Assembly (NCBI GenBank): GCA_016714445.1
Contig: JADJNF010000003.1
Coordinates: 248,001-312,000, forward strand
DNA length: 64,000 nt
Reading direction: 5' to 3'
Source: Saprospiraceae bacterium
Lineage (GTDB): Bacteria; Bacteroidota; Bacteroidia; Chitinophagales; Saprospiraceae
The position numbers and the translations under genes are program-made. The number at the start of each line of letters is the position of its first letter. Within the stretch, counting starts at the first letter, position 1. The notes beneath the pieces are model-generated. The model was not told the DNA's origin and made no database searches. It saw only the letters and a program-made list of their open reading frames with translations. Below are positions 17,201 through 29,371 of this stretch, piece after piece.

Positions 17201-20200
17201 ATCCCTCGGATGTACAGGTACAGCTACTGCAATATTAACACAACCACTACCGCCAACAGCCAGTGCATTTATAACAGAACCTTTATGTAATGGAAGTGCG
17301 ACAGGTGTTATAAATCAGGTGATTGTAGGAGGTACGCAGCCTGTAAATTATCTTTGGTCTGACAATGGAGTTACTACCCAAAATCGCAATACGATAAATG
17401 CAGGTACTTATACAGTTACCATCACCGATGCAAAAAGTTGTCAGGTTATAAAAAGTTATATCATATCACAGCCACCGGATCTGGTGCTAACCCAAACAGT
17501 AGTTCAGCCGCAATGCAGTTCATTGGGATCCATATCATTAAATGTTTCAGGAGGGAGGACACCTTATAATGTTGACTGGGCGGATATTTTTGGAACAAAT
17601 AATGTAGAGGACAGAATTGGTTTATTACATGGTACATATTCAGTCACTGTTTCTGATAACAATGGATGTTCTGAATCTGCTTCTATACTTCTGAATCCAC
17701 CTGTGTGTGATAGTGGTACCGAAGTATGTAAGTCTGACATTCCTCAGCGCTATTCGACAGATTCTGATCCGATGGTGACATCATATTTTTGGACAGTACC
17801 GCAAGGCGCAACAATCGTAAGTGGACAGGGAACAACAGTGATTTATATAGATTGGTCTGGCGCTACGGTCGGAAGTGGACTTGTTTGTGTCAGGAAGATC
17901 AATTCCTGTGGCGAAAGTTCCGATTTTTGCAGAAATATGATCATTACATCTCCACAAATTTCAGCGTCAGTTACCACGCCGGTTTGTGAAGGTTCCGAGA
18001 TAAAATTTTATAGTTCAGGTGGCGTAAATTATAAGTGGTCTGGTCCAAACGGATTTACTTCTGAAAGTGAAAATCCTGTAATTTTTGGGGCAAGTCCTAT
18101 GTATTCAGGTACTTATACAGTTACAGTTACCAATTCATTTGGTTGTAAAGGTACTGCTAATGTGGTCGTTAATGTAGTAGATGTACCTATAGTATCTGAA
18201 ATAGTTTACAATGCCAGCTGTGGTTTGAATAATGGATTTATTGATGTTTCTGCTACTGGAGGTACATCGCCTTTTTCATATCAATGGTCCAATAATGTCA
18301 GTACTCAGGATAATTTCAGTCTTGGAAAAGGAAATTATGTAGTTACGGTTACTGACGCCAATGGTTGTAAAGTATCTTTATCCGGATCCGTAGGAGAAGT
18401 AAATGGTCCTGTAGTGAATCTGGAAACCAATGATATATTGTGCGCAGGAACAGCAACAGGAAGTATCGTACTAGATGTTGTCGGAGGAAACGGGCCATAT
18501 TCATTTAACTGGTCAAATGGTGCCACAAGTCAAAATATCAGCAATGTTATAGCGGGAACATACCATGTGACGGTGGTGGATGTCAATGGGTGTGCCGATG
18601 TGGAGAGTGCCATGTTGATGCAACCCAATGTACTGATAGTTGATAAAATACAGACGGATGTAAGTTGTTTTGGAAATAATCAAGGAATGATTGATTTAAC
18701 GGTATCAGGAGGCACAGCACCTTATCAATATCTATGGTCAGATGGAATAACTACACAAGATAGGACAAACTTACTTGCCGGAAATTATACAGTAACTGTG
18801 ACTGATAATAAATTTTGCCAGTCATCCAAAACTATTGCGATACAACAACCAAATGCGGCTTTAAATTTATCCGTTTCTGCCATTGACATTTCATGTTTTG
18901 GTTTGACAAACGGAACGTTGAACTTAACGGTATCCGGGGGAAATTTACCTTATACTTATGCATGGTCTTCGCCGGATTTTGTTTTATTTCAATCAACACA
19001 AGAAGATATAAACGAACTGAAAGCTGGTTCTTACATAGTTACAGTATCAGATGCTAAAGGATGTACAAGTTCTTCAAAAAAAACATAGCTGAACCTGAAA
19101 TTTTGGACCTGGTAGCCAATAAAATTGATGCATCTTGCTTTAATGCAGAAAACGGAAGCATAGCTATTGATGTTAGTGGTGGAAATGTACCATATCAATA
19201 TCTTTGGTCAAATGGTAGTACCACCGATATGATACAGGGACTCGATGCTGGTATGTATACAGTGACTGTCATTGATAAATATGGTTGTATGTCTGATCTA
19301 TCTACTACCATACAGGAACCGGAAGCAATAATTTATGCACAGGCAGCGACGCATGTAACTTGTTTTAGCGGAGCTAGTGGAGCCATCGATTTGTCAGTTT
19401 CCGGTGGAGCAGGCAATTATACTTACATTTGGTCTGACGGATCGACAAGTGAAGATATCTCAGGACTAACAGCAGGCAATTATACTTTTACAATAACTGA
19501 TGCCAATAATTGTTCAGTGGCGTCTTTGGTAAGCATCGTCCAAAACACACCATTCTACACGAACGAATATGTAAACCATGTGTCATGCAATGGTGGTGCT
19601 GATGGTTCTATAGATTTTACCGTAAAAGGCGGGACAGGTCCGTATAGTTTTCTTTGGTCAAATGGGGCAACCACGGAAGATGTTCAAAATTTAAGGGAAG
19701 GTGCCTATTTTATTACTTTTACGGATGCAAATTTGTGTTCAGCTTCATCCCTGATTGTAATCAATGAACCAAATTCTATCTATGTGTCTGCTACAAGTTC
19801 TGATAAAAGTTGTGAAGAAACCATTGATGGCAGTATTGTACTTGATGTCCAGGGAGGAGTAGGGCCATATCGTTTTGAATGGTCCAATGGTATTTCAACG
19901 CAAAATATAAATGGTCTTTCGCAAGGAACATATACGGTTACCGTGACCGATTTTAACGGGTGTCAGACCACTTCATCAGCTTCCGTCTTATTTCCTGCAA
20001 AAATGAGTATAAATGGTACTGTGGTGTCAAACTGCCAGGGCCAGACGAATGGCAGTATTAATGTTACAGTGAATGCAGGCACTTCTCCATATCAATATCA
20101 ATGGTCAGACAGTGAATCAAATACACAAAACAGAACGGGATTACCCGGAGGGACATATACAGTGACCGTGACCGATTCAAATGGATGTACTGATACGGCA

Positions 20201-23200
20201 TCATATGAACTTGAATCATTAAATGTGTCCATTTTTGGAGTAAATCCATCTTGTGGTAAAAATGAACTTGGTATTGCCGGACCCAATAGCGATGGTGAAC
20301 TTTATGTCACAGCTATAGGTGGAAATGGAACTTTTTTTTACCAATGGTCGACCGGAGCAAATTCTGAAAATGTACATCAGTTGCCCAATGGATTTTATAC
20401 AGTTACGGTTAGTTCAGGTATTTGTACAGCTATAGCGTCCAAGTTACTTTCAGCAGGAAGTTGTACACCTCCTGTTGCCTTAAGTGAATATTTTGTAACT
20501 GAAATAAATGTACCTTTTACGGGTTCAGTTTCTCTCAATGATTATGATCCGGATTTTGAATATCCTTTAACACTGCTTCCTTTAGGTTATATTGATACAG
20601 AGATTGGTATAATGGAATGGGATACATCATACAACGGAAGTTTTGAATTTACCCCACAAACCGATTATATCGGGACATTCTCTATACCTTACCAGGTTTG
20701 TGATACATTAAATTTGTGCGATACTGCAAGAGTGTATATTACAGTTTCACCACCCATAATAGGTGTCTCTAAAACAGTATCTACTTTTCCTGTCAACGAT
20801 GGGAATCAGTCTTATGACCTGACCTATGCAATTCGTATTAAAAATATGAGTTACATTAATTTGAACAATGTGTTTGCTACTGACGATCTGGATGCCGCAT
20901 TTAACGGATCGGTAGCTTATGAGGTAACAGGTATTTCGAGCACTGATTTTGGTGTAAATCCATTATTTGATGGATCATCGGATAAAAATTTATTGTTAGG
21001 ATTAAATTATTTGGATGCATTTGATGCGGGTGTTGTGTACGTTGATATTAAACTAACCCCCGGAAGCAATCTTGGTCCATATAACAACAATGCAGAAGCA
21101 ACAGCATTTTCTGATGGTGGTGTTTTTGTGTCTGATATTTCCCAGGATGGTACAGATCCTGACCCTGACCATGATGGAAACCCAAAAAATAATAATGAAC
21201 CTACTCCATTACAACTTTGTCCGATCGTGAGTATTACCGGGCCGGATGTTATATGCGCTGGTACTATTACCACACTGTCTCCTGTACCTAATGGTACCTG
21301 GATAAGCAGCAATCCTGCTGTAGCTCAGGTAAATAATTCTGGTGTTGTCGTGGGTATTTCTGCCGGATCTGCCTCGTTTTATTTCATTGAAGATGTATCA
21401 GGATGTTTAACAAATACAACATCTGATATTACAGTAATAGCAAAACCCCTGGTTGCCGTGCTTACAGACACCATTATATGTGAAGGCAGGACAGCTTTTT
21501 TATCTCCTTCCACAGGCGGATTCTGGAGTAGCAGCGAATCTGGGATAGCTTCAGTAACTAATACCGGAGTAGTAACCGGCAAATCAGTAGGTTCAGCAAA
21601 TTTTTATTTTACAAACCTTCAAACAGGATGTCAGTCAGATGCAACCGGTCAAATTATAGTCAGGGACAATCCTGTGTTGACTTTTGATGGTGATTCTATC
21701 ATTTGTGTCAATGAAACTCTATCTGTTTCCCCCAAGACAAACGGAGTATGGCAAAGTTCCAATCCATTGGTAGCAACCGTAACCAATGGTGGAATAGTTA
21801 CCGGCAGGTCCAATGGTATTTCTTATTTATCTTTTACAACCAATGAAGGTTGCTACCGGGATCAACCACTTAGGGTAGAAATAAAAGGGAATACATTTAC
21901 CCAAATATTAGGCCCTTCTTCTGTTTGCGAAGGTTTGACCACTCAACTGCACCCTTCTGGAGGTGGCGTATGGGCAAGCAGTGATTCTGATATTGCATCC
22001 GTTTCATCTTCGGGAGTGGTGACGGGTCATCAGCCTGGAACCGTATCCCTTACTTTTACCGATCTGACATCCGGATGTATATCTGATTTAGGTCAAAACA
22101 TATCGATAGTCCAAAAACCAGCCATTCAGATTATAGGGTCAGACACTATTTGTGTAGGGACTACTACGACATTAACGCCATCCTCGGGCGGAATATGGAT
22201 CAGCAATGCTCCGCATATCGCACAGATAGACAACAATGGTATTGTCACTGCTATTAATTCCGGAATGTCATCTTTTGTTTTTATTGCATCTAGCACCGGA
22301 TGCTCATCTGATACACTGACTTCTATTTATGTAAAACCAAAACCAGATGTCGCATTTACAGATTCAGAAACGATTTGTCAGGGACAAAGTACCTTTTTGA
22401 TTCCCAATTCCGGAGGCTCATGGTTTAGCGAATCTCCTTCAATAGCTACAGTGAGCAATAATGGATTGGTAACAGCTGCAGGACAGGGGACTACACGATT
22501 TTATTTTGTATCTGACTCCACAGGATGTGTTTCAAATTATACGAATTATCTATTGGTACACCCTAAGCCCAGCACCACGATTAATGGTATGACAGATGTT
22601 TGCGTTAACGCCACAACCTCTTTACTGCCCGTGACAGGAGGTACATGGACCAGCTCAAATAGTTTAATTGCCGCAGTATCGTCCACAGGCGTTGTCACCG
22701 GGATATCAGAAGGGTATGCCAGTTTTATTTTTACTGATGGTAACACTGGCTGTAACTCAGATTTGACCAATCCGATAGCTGTCCATGCATTGCCACAAAT
22801 TGCTATCAATGGACCCAACGAAATTTGTACCGGATACTCTACTTATTTGTCGCCTGTTTCCGGTGGCGTATGGATTTCAGAAAACGAAAACATAGCTATT
22901 GTTTCACATAATGGAATAGTACGATCTATAGCTGCGGGAAAGGTGAAATTCAGGTTTACAGAAACGACCACGGGTTGTACGTCAGAAGGCCCTTCTGGCA
23001 TAGTTACTATTGAAAATTGTTTTTTAAATGATTTTAATTATACTTTTGTCAATGTATTATTGCAAGGATCAGTACAGACCAATGACGATGTTCCTGCAAA
23101 CACCTTATATGGACAGTTTCCAACCCTTATTTCTAAGCCAGGGATAAGTAATCCGATCATTTCGATGAATTCGAATGGGCAATATACCTTTCAAACCAAT

Positions 23201-24841
23201 GAACCCGGCATTTATATCTACCATGTTCAGGTGTGTATTCCACCGTTGACCAATAACTGTCCTACTTCTATTCTGGAGATACATGTCGAAGATATGAAGA
23301 TTGGCGGTAATATACCAGTGGCTGTTGCCGACAGAGCAACTACGTTCAGTAATGTCAATCGTTTTCTGCCAGGCATACCGGTAACCCTTCAGACTTTGGC
23401 AAATGATAAATGTTTGAACGGGGCAGGGTGTTCGTTGGATCCGGCAAGTGTTTCTATTACCAACCCGCCTTTGAATGGTTTTGCTACCGTCGCATCCAAT
23501 GGCAATATAACGTATACCCCAAACCCTGGATTTGCAGGTGAGGACATTCTGACTTATAAAGTTTGTGTAACAGGTGAAGCCACAAATTGTGCCACAGCGA
23601 ATCAATTGATCAGTGTATTGGACAATAATTACAATTTTACCAATTCTACGGATGCAGTAGATGACTTTTTTGTAACTTATCAGGAGACCTCTGTATCAGG
23701 AAATGTAAAAGTCAATGATTTTGATAAAGAAGGCAATAATCAGACGATCACAGCTCAGGGTACATCGTTAAATCCTATATCAATCTACGGAGGTAAATAT
23801 TTCATCGATAGTCAAGGAGGGTTTACTTTCATACCAGAAAATAATTTTTGGGGGACTGCTTCATTTGTTTATACCACTTGTGACGATTATATCCCATCTG
23901 AATGTAAAAGTGCAACAGTTTATATACTGGTTATTCAAGACTTTTCAATGCAAATACGCATGTACCTGGAAGGTGCACTGCTTAATAATGGTAATTTGAA
24001 GTCTTTGGACGGAAGACCTTTGATGCGGGACAACCTAAGATCAAATCCATTTACGGGTCAGAACTTTATTCCCGCCGTGGATCCCTACAGCAATGCTACA
24101 GATTTTATCGATATAAGATCTAAATATAGTCACAAAGGCCCTGGTTCTCTCATGAAATTCAGAAGCATCCAAAATCCTTCAAATGTATTTGGAGTTTCAG
24201 GATCTGATGGTATTGTGGATTGGGTTTTTATAGAATTGAGATCCAAATCAGACCATAGTCATGTTCTGGCGACCAGATCGGGTTTGCTGCAGCGGGATGG
24301 CGACGTAGTAGATATCGATGGAGTAAGTCCGTTAAGATTTCCTGGAGTTGCTACAGATAGTTTTTTTGTGGCTATACGACACAGAAATCACCTTGCTGCA
24401 ATGTCCGAAAAAATATTTAGCAACGATTTGATAGACTTTACCGTATCAGGAATGAATCTTTTTGATTTTGGTACTTCAAAAAACCAAGGATATGACTATA
24501 CTGGTCTGGCTGTCAAACACAGTGTAATCAATGGATACAGAGCCTTATGGGCCGGTGATTTCAATGCTGATGGAAAACTCAAATTTGTAAATCCAAATGA
24601 TGACCAGAACAGCCTGTTTTTTGATGTTCTTGTTTATCCTGATAATGTCAATAGTGCATCCAATTATAATTTTGGGTATGGATATTTACAAGGTGATTTT
24701 AACATGGATGGCCGTACAAAGTATGACAATCCAAATGATGATAAAAATTTGATTTTCAGTCAGATACTTCTTTATTCGCTCAATACTGAGTTGCTCTCTA
24801 ATTTTAATTATTTTATTGCCCAATTACCTGAATCAAGGTAG
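14214..24841 (+). pseudogene. Giant SprB/BIG2-repeat adhesin, split by a one-base frameshift at an A8 run
   Basis: Two reading frames, 14214-19088 and 19061-24841, join into one ~3,540-residue protein if one A is added to the eight-A run at 19076-19083. The join falls between SprB repeats in perfect register (…DAKGCTSSSKK / NIAEPEILDL…). Order: signal peptide (to ~39), a beta-sandwich module (~45-235), one SprB unit, a domain ending GVAIKPA that is shared with the gene at 29372, then about 15 further SprB-like units with PKD/Ig-like inserts. Eight BIG2-type Ig repeats (about 21230-22980, GVVTG motif) and Ig-like modules follow. A C-terminal module has two Asp-rich loops (AGDFNADGK, QGDFNMDGR) that look calcium-binding. 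Likely role: cell-surface adhesion or gliding. Alternatives: sequencing error, phase variation, or -1 slippage at A_AAA_AAA. Confidence 0.8.
19076..19083 (+). other. A8 homopolymer at the frameshift junction
   Basis: Frame 1 reads TCA AAA AAA ACA TAG here. The downstream frame, one base back, reads TTC AAA AAA AAC ATA GCT. A nine-A run would make the gene continuous. In the existing phase the site is also an A_AAA_AAA slippery heptamer, with a TAG stop six bases after it. Confidence 0.75.
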
Positions 24842-25358
24842 GTCTGTTGTCGGTTAAAATACTGCAAATACAACCGTTTTTTAGTTTTATTTTGAAGATA
24901 TACAGTGGTTTTTATATATACACCCTGCTGATTTGATATCTGAATAATTTTTCATTTTATACAGTTTTGGCATTTTGCGATAAATACAAATACGTAATTC
25001 GGATTTTCAGAACAGAATTTCGCAATGACCTGAAATCCTACAAATTAGAGTATTACTTCAATATTATTCACGTTAGTTATATATTATTTAAAATAATAAT
25101 ATGTATATTTGCACGCAATATTTCCATACTTGATTTTTATTTTTCAATACTATCAACGGTCATTTAACTTAAATTTTATTTTACGTTCGGTTGAAATATG
25201 ACGATTGTATTATTAAAATTTAAATAAGAATGTGATATTAGTTTGTATAAAAGTAGTGGTAAGACGTCGATTTAGTGTCAATTTATTAATAAAACCATTA
25301 GAATCATGTAGAATTGAAATATAGTACCCATTTGAAATTGATTCAAGGTCTCAATTAA
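24842..25358. other. AT-rich intergenic region before the second cassette copy
   Basis: No gene recognised. The stretch is strongly AT-rich and separates the two copies of the surface-protein cassette. It contains a good -7 box candidate at 25104-25111. No clear terminator hairpin was seen after 24841. Confidence 0.5.
25104..25111 (+). promoter_or_regulatory. Candidate -7 box (TATATTTG) for the 25359 operon
   Basis: TATATTTG fits the Bacteroidota consensus TAnnTTTG, about 250 nt upstream of the start codon, implying a long 5' leader if used. A clear TTG -33 element is not seen at the expected distance; GTTAG lies in the area. Confidence 0.3.
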
Positions 25359-28300
25359 TTGATTATGATAAGCACCCAAATAGCTGATTTAAAATATATA
25401 GAGAATAATGCAGAATGTTGCTTTGCAAAATTCCTGAATGGCAATAAAATTTTTGTCTTAAGGGCAGTTATTGTATTTCTTTTCTTTTTTACATTATGTA
25501 TTTTTCCAAAAAATATAGTTGCTCAGTGTGTAACCTGTACTAATAATCTGGTTATAAATGGTGGTTTTAATACCAACACTGCCAGTTGGACTTCATCCAA
25601 TGGAAATTTTTATAGTGGAAATCCTTATCCTCAGTGTAATTCTGCCAAACATGCGATGATTCAACGCACCAGTGGTACTGCACAGTTTTATCAGGATGTA
25701 ACGGGTGTTTCAGAAGGAGCAACTCTTCAATTTTCGTTTTGGGGAGGCGTACATGTGAATAGTTTCGACGCAAAATTCGGACTGGAGTTTTACAGTTCAA
25801 ATACACCATCACCAGGATCAAAAATTTCTGAATCAAAATTGCAGGTGGATAAAACTTTGACAGGAAATCCCATTATGCAGTTTTACTCTACATCAATGGT
25901 AGTTCCGGCTGGTACTGTAAAAATAAGAGTGATCGGAACTGCTACAGGAGACTGGTTGAAAGTAGATGAAGTATGCCTTCAATCTACAGCTCCAAGTAAT
26001 CTTTGTGTATCCCCTTCTCCCAATAGTGCCTGTACACCTCCGGGTTCCTGGAATGTTGATCTTGTAGTCAATGGAAAAGTGGATTGGCAGACATTTACCG
26101 GCATTAATCCGGAAAATGTAACTACCAAAATAAGATTGACTGGAAATGGTACCATAACTGTAAAAAACAAAAATCTTACCTTAAACAGCGGCAATGCTGT
26201 GATATTTCTTGATGGTCCAAATCTGGTGATTGATAATGGCTGTCTTTTGCTTCCTGCATCAGGTTCAAAATATATTCAGAATTGCGGTTCATTGCAGGTA
26301 ACAGGTGGTTTTCTACAGAGCCCGAACAGTGTGGTATGTATCTCCGGAGCAAATCTCGAAATAGGACAGGAAAAAGCAGGATCAAAGTTTACGTCTGGTG
26401 CATCATATACCAGTGCAGCTTTTATTAATGAAGGTGGATATAGATATATTAACAATAGTTGTGTCAATACTACCAGTCATTTTACATTAAAATCATCTGG
26501 AAATGGTAGTGGTGTAAATGGGGTGGATTTAATAAAAAGTAGTTTTTTTGAAATTGGGGATGCTGGTATTAATCATGCCAGGACAACCGCAATAGGATCA
26601 TACGATTCAGAAGATGCCGGCAATTGGGAGTCATTTAATACTCAAAGTATCTATGGATCGACTATTATTGTAGCTAAGGGAAATTTTGTTAAGACAGATA
26701 AAATCAGCATTTATTGTGATGTCAACGTAAAAGTAAACTATAAGGGCAATTTTCATGTAAATTCAGGCACAGTAAGCGGTACAGGATTAAGAGTAGCTAT
26801 AGAAAATGACTTTGGGAATTGTGGCAACTGGACCCTGACTTCTATCCTTTGGTATTCTGCTATACAAAAATCAAGCAATGTACCCGGATCAGGCACGGAA
26901 TCAACTTTGGCTACATTAACTCCTTATTTTGCCGGCGGGTGCAATATTCAAAACTGTTCTAACAATGGCAATAATAACAATAATCAAAACTCTTGTGCGG
27001 AAGTTGATAAGGTTCCATTTGCTGCCGGAGCTTACATTATTAATATGGGAGTCACTCCTCAGACAGACAACAATGCACTGAAACCTTACGGAATGATCTA
27101 TGATCTGATAAAAAATTATAATGTCAAAATTATTTGGATCATCAAACCAGACAAAGAAAAAGATGGAGTAGATTTTAAATACAACGGAATTGACTTTAGT
27201 GGCGGTCCATTTTTAATCCCTTCGGAGTATAGAACTAGTACCATCAATGCAAGAATAAATTATTGGCAATCTCAGGGTGTAGTAGGAACAACTACTATTT
27301 CTGAGTTAAAACTTTGCTCAGACCATATCAGTAGAGAGCTGAATAATGTCCCAAGATGGACCCTTGATAAACGTAACGGACAACTCGCTGTAGAATATTT
27401 TATAAATGCAGGAATACCTGAGAACGCTTATGGTGGCAACAATGGTTCAGGCTGGAAAAATCCTTCCGAACTCAATTGTTGTGATGACCTGTTTGTGTTA
27501 CCTCACGCAGAACCTAGCTGGGCAGTTCATCAACGACTATTTACCTGGAATCTGGAGTGCAAAGGAGGTATCTGGGATGGATGTACTTCAGGAAGTGCGA
27601 TAGAGAATATGGTGAATCCTGCTAACAGAAATGAACAGACCAACTTTTTAACGGTAAAAGACCCTTCTTTCAAAGGCACCAGTGGGATATATGCAAATAG
27701 CAATACTTTGATGCTTTGGAGTACACATCAGGATGGTACGCCACCGTATACACACAGATTGCCTTCAGATCCTGTGGCACAATATATTTCTACTACTGAT
27801 GGGGCACATACCAACGGGGCTGAACAAATTTATATCCCCAGACAAACCAATGGCACAACTGCAAGATGGAATCCATCAGTAAAAATTTTGGCTTACGATC
27901 CTAACCATCCGGTAGTAACCAATCTGAATCCGGATTTGAGAAATGCTGCAACTCCTCTGGTATATGGAAGAGGTTTTGGAGATACAAACAGAGGATATGT
28001 TATGCATTCGGCAGGACATTCATATGATAAAGGATCGACCACTCCGGCACATATTGCAGCACAAAGAGCATTTTTTAACTTTAGCTGGCTTGTGGCACAG
28101 GACAAAGCTGAAACAATAAATTTTGACACAGCACCAGAGATAGTAAATGCAGGAGTACCTACAAGGGTTGATATTTCTTTGGGCGGAGGTGCAGACCTTT
28201 CGGGGTTTAGTATCGTATGGTCATCCAATTGCGGAGGAACATTCAGTCCAAGTCCTTATGTAGCTGATGCTGAATTTATACCACCACATTCAGATGAAAT

Positions 28301-29363
28301 CGTGCCTTGTATAGTTACGGTTTCTATTACTGACCCTTGTGGCCGGACGACTACTGACTCAAGAAGAGTTGAATTTGGTTGTGATTATAAGGTGAATTCC
28401 ATAGTAACCAATCCAACCTGTGCGGGAAGTTCGAATGGCTCCATTGTTTTAGAGATTACTGGTGAAAGTGTTTACGGTGCGAATGACTGGGTTTGGAATA
28501 ATTTAAGTTCAGGTGGAACAGGTTCCGGAAACTCAAGTACCATATCCGGATTATCATCAGGTTCTTATAATGTTACAGTGACTTCATTTACAGGCTGTTC
28601 TGCTACATTTACAGCTTTACTGGCAGAACCCAGAAACCTGGATGTTACTTCTACATCAACCAATTATGCTTGCCAGGGTCAGACCGGAACGATCATGCTA
28701 AATGTATTCGGTGGAAATGCACCATATCAGTATTTGTGGAATGATGGTAGTACCGTTGCAAATAAAGAAAGTGTAGTAGGTGGAACTTATACTGTGACAG
28801 TGACAGATTTATCAGGTTGTACAGCCACTTCGATGGCGCAGGTTGCAGGTCCATCCCTACCTTTAGCGGTTGATATTACCAAAACAGATATCTCATGTGC
28901 CGGCGGTCAAAATGGAACAATATCGATTAATGTAACAGGGCAAAATGGGGCGGTAACTTATCTCTGGTCTGATGCAGTCACCACCAAAGACAGAACTGCT
29001 CTGATTGGTGGCAGCTATATGGTTACAGTATCTGATGCTTCCGGATGTTCTGCTACTGCATCTGCAACTATAAATCAACCATCTGCACTTGCAGTAAGTA
29101 TTATGCCACAACATCCCACTTGCCCTGCTGAATCAGGCATTCCATTGGACAACGACGGCACCATTGTACTTTCCGTATCGGGTGGAACTTTGCCATATAG
29201 TTACTTGTGGAACGATAACAATACAACAAAAGACAGAAATAATCTTGCTGAAGGCAGCTATTCAGTTACCATCACGGATGCTAAAGGTTGCCAGATCACA
29301 AGAAATATTGCACTAAATTCCAGTTCTTCATTGCCGAAAGCACCGTCTGGAATTAATAAATAG
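25359..29363 (+). CDS. Surface protein: carbohydrate-binding-like and beta-helix regions, novel domain, SprB repeats
   Basis: A 1,334-residue paralogue of the protein at 11569. The signal segment is at residues ~33-56 (AVIVFLFFFTLCIFPKNIVAQ) after a 30-residue basic leader. Residues ~60-215 look like a jelly-roll carbohydrate-binding module (LVINGGFNTNTASW … VKIRVIGTATGDWLKVDEV). Residues ~220-540 are beta-helix-like. After an Asn-rich linker comes the shared domain (~553-917) with the same landmarks: NALKPYGMIYDLIK, FLIPSEYR, LPHAEPSWAVH, GIWDGCTSGSA and YVMHSAGHSYDK. Four SprB units complete the protein, which ends PSGINK, like PTGIHK of its paralogue. No T9SS sorting domain is present. The next gene starts 8 nt after the stop. 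Confidence 0.82.
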   Translation: MIMISTQIADLKYIENNAECCFAKFLNGNKIFVLRAVIVFLFFFTLCIFPKNIVAQCVTCTNNLVINGGFNTNTASWTSSNGNFYSGNPYPQCNSAKHAMIQRTSGTAQFYQDVTGVSEGATLQFSFWGGVHVNSFDAKFGLEFYSSNTPSPGSKISESKLQVDKTLTGNPIMQFYSTSMVVPAGTVKIRVIGTATGDWLKVDEVCLQSTAPSNLCVSPSPNSACTPPGSWNVDLVVNGKVDWQTFTGINPENVTTKIRLTGNGTITVKNKNLTLNSGNAVIFLDGPNLVIDNGCLLLPASGSKYIQNCGSLQVTGGFLQSPNSVVCISGANLEIGQEKAGSKFTSGASYTSAAFINEGGYRYINNSCVNTTSHFTLKSSGNGSGVNGVDLIKSSFFEIGDAGINHARTTAIGSYDSEDAGNWESFNTQSIYGSTIIVAKGNFVKTDKISIYCDVNVKVNYKGNFHVNSGTVSGTGLRVAIENDFGNCGNWTLTSILWYSAIQKSSNVPGSGTESTLATLTPYFAGGCNIQNCSNNGNNNNNQNSCAEVDKVPFAAGAYIINMGVTPQTDNNALKPYGMIYDLIKNYNVKIIWIIKPDKEKDGVDFKYNGIDFSGGPFLIPSEYRTSTINARINYWQSQGVVGTTTISELKLCSDHISRELNNVPRWTLDKRNGQLAVEYFINAGIPENAYGGNNGSGWKNPSELNCCDDLFVLPHAEPSWAVHQRLFTWNLECKGGIWDGCTSGSAIENMVNPANRNEQTNFLTVKDPSFKGTSGIYANSNTLMLWSTHQDGTPPYTHRLPSDPVAQYISTTDGAHTNGAEQIYIPRQTNGTTARWNPSVKILAYDPNHPVVTNLNPDLRNAATPLVYGRGFGDTNRGYVMHSAGHSYDKGSTTPAHIAAQRAFFNFSWLVAQDKAETINFDTAPEIVNAGVPTRVDISLGGGADLSGFSIVWSSNCGGTFSPSPYVADAEFIPPHSDEIVPCIVTVSITDPCGRTTTDSRRVEFGCDYKVNSIVTNPTCAGSSNGSIVLEITGESVYGANDWVWNNLSSGGTGSGNSSTISGLSSGSYNVTVTSFTGCSATFTALLAEPRNLDVTSTSTNYACQGQTGTIMLNVFGGNAPYQYLWNDGSTVANKESVVGGTYTVTVTDLSGCTATSMAQVAGPSLPLAVDITKTDISCAGGQNGTISINVTGQNGAVTYLWSDAVTTKDRTALIGGSYMVTVSDASGCSATASATINQPSALAVSIMPQHPTCPAESGIPLDNDGTIVLSVSGGTLPYSYLWNDNNTTKDRNNLAEGSYSVTITDAKGCQITRNIALNSSSSLPKAPSGINK

Positions 29364-29371
29364 GAAAAGAG

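Noticed and set aside
24967..25167. Short plus-strand reading frame upstream of the second cassette copy
   Set aside because: AT-rich Ile/Phe/Tyr-rich text typical of random sequence; it overlaps the promoter candidate.
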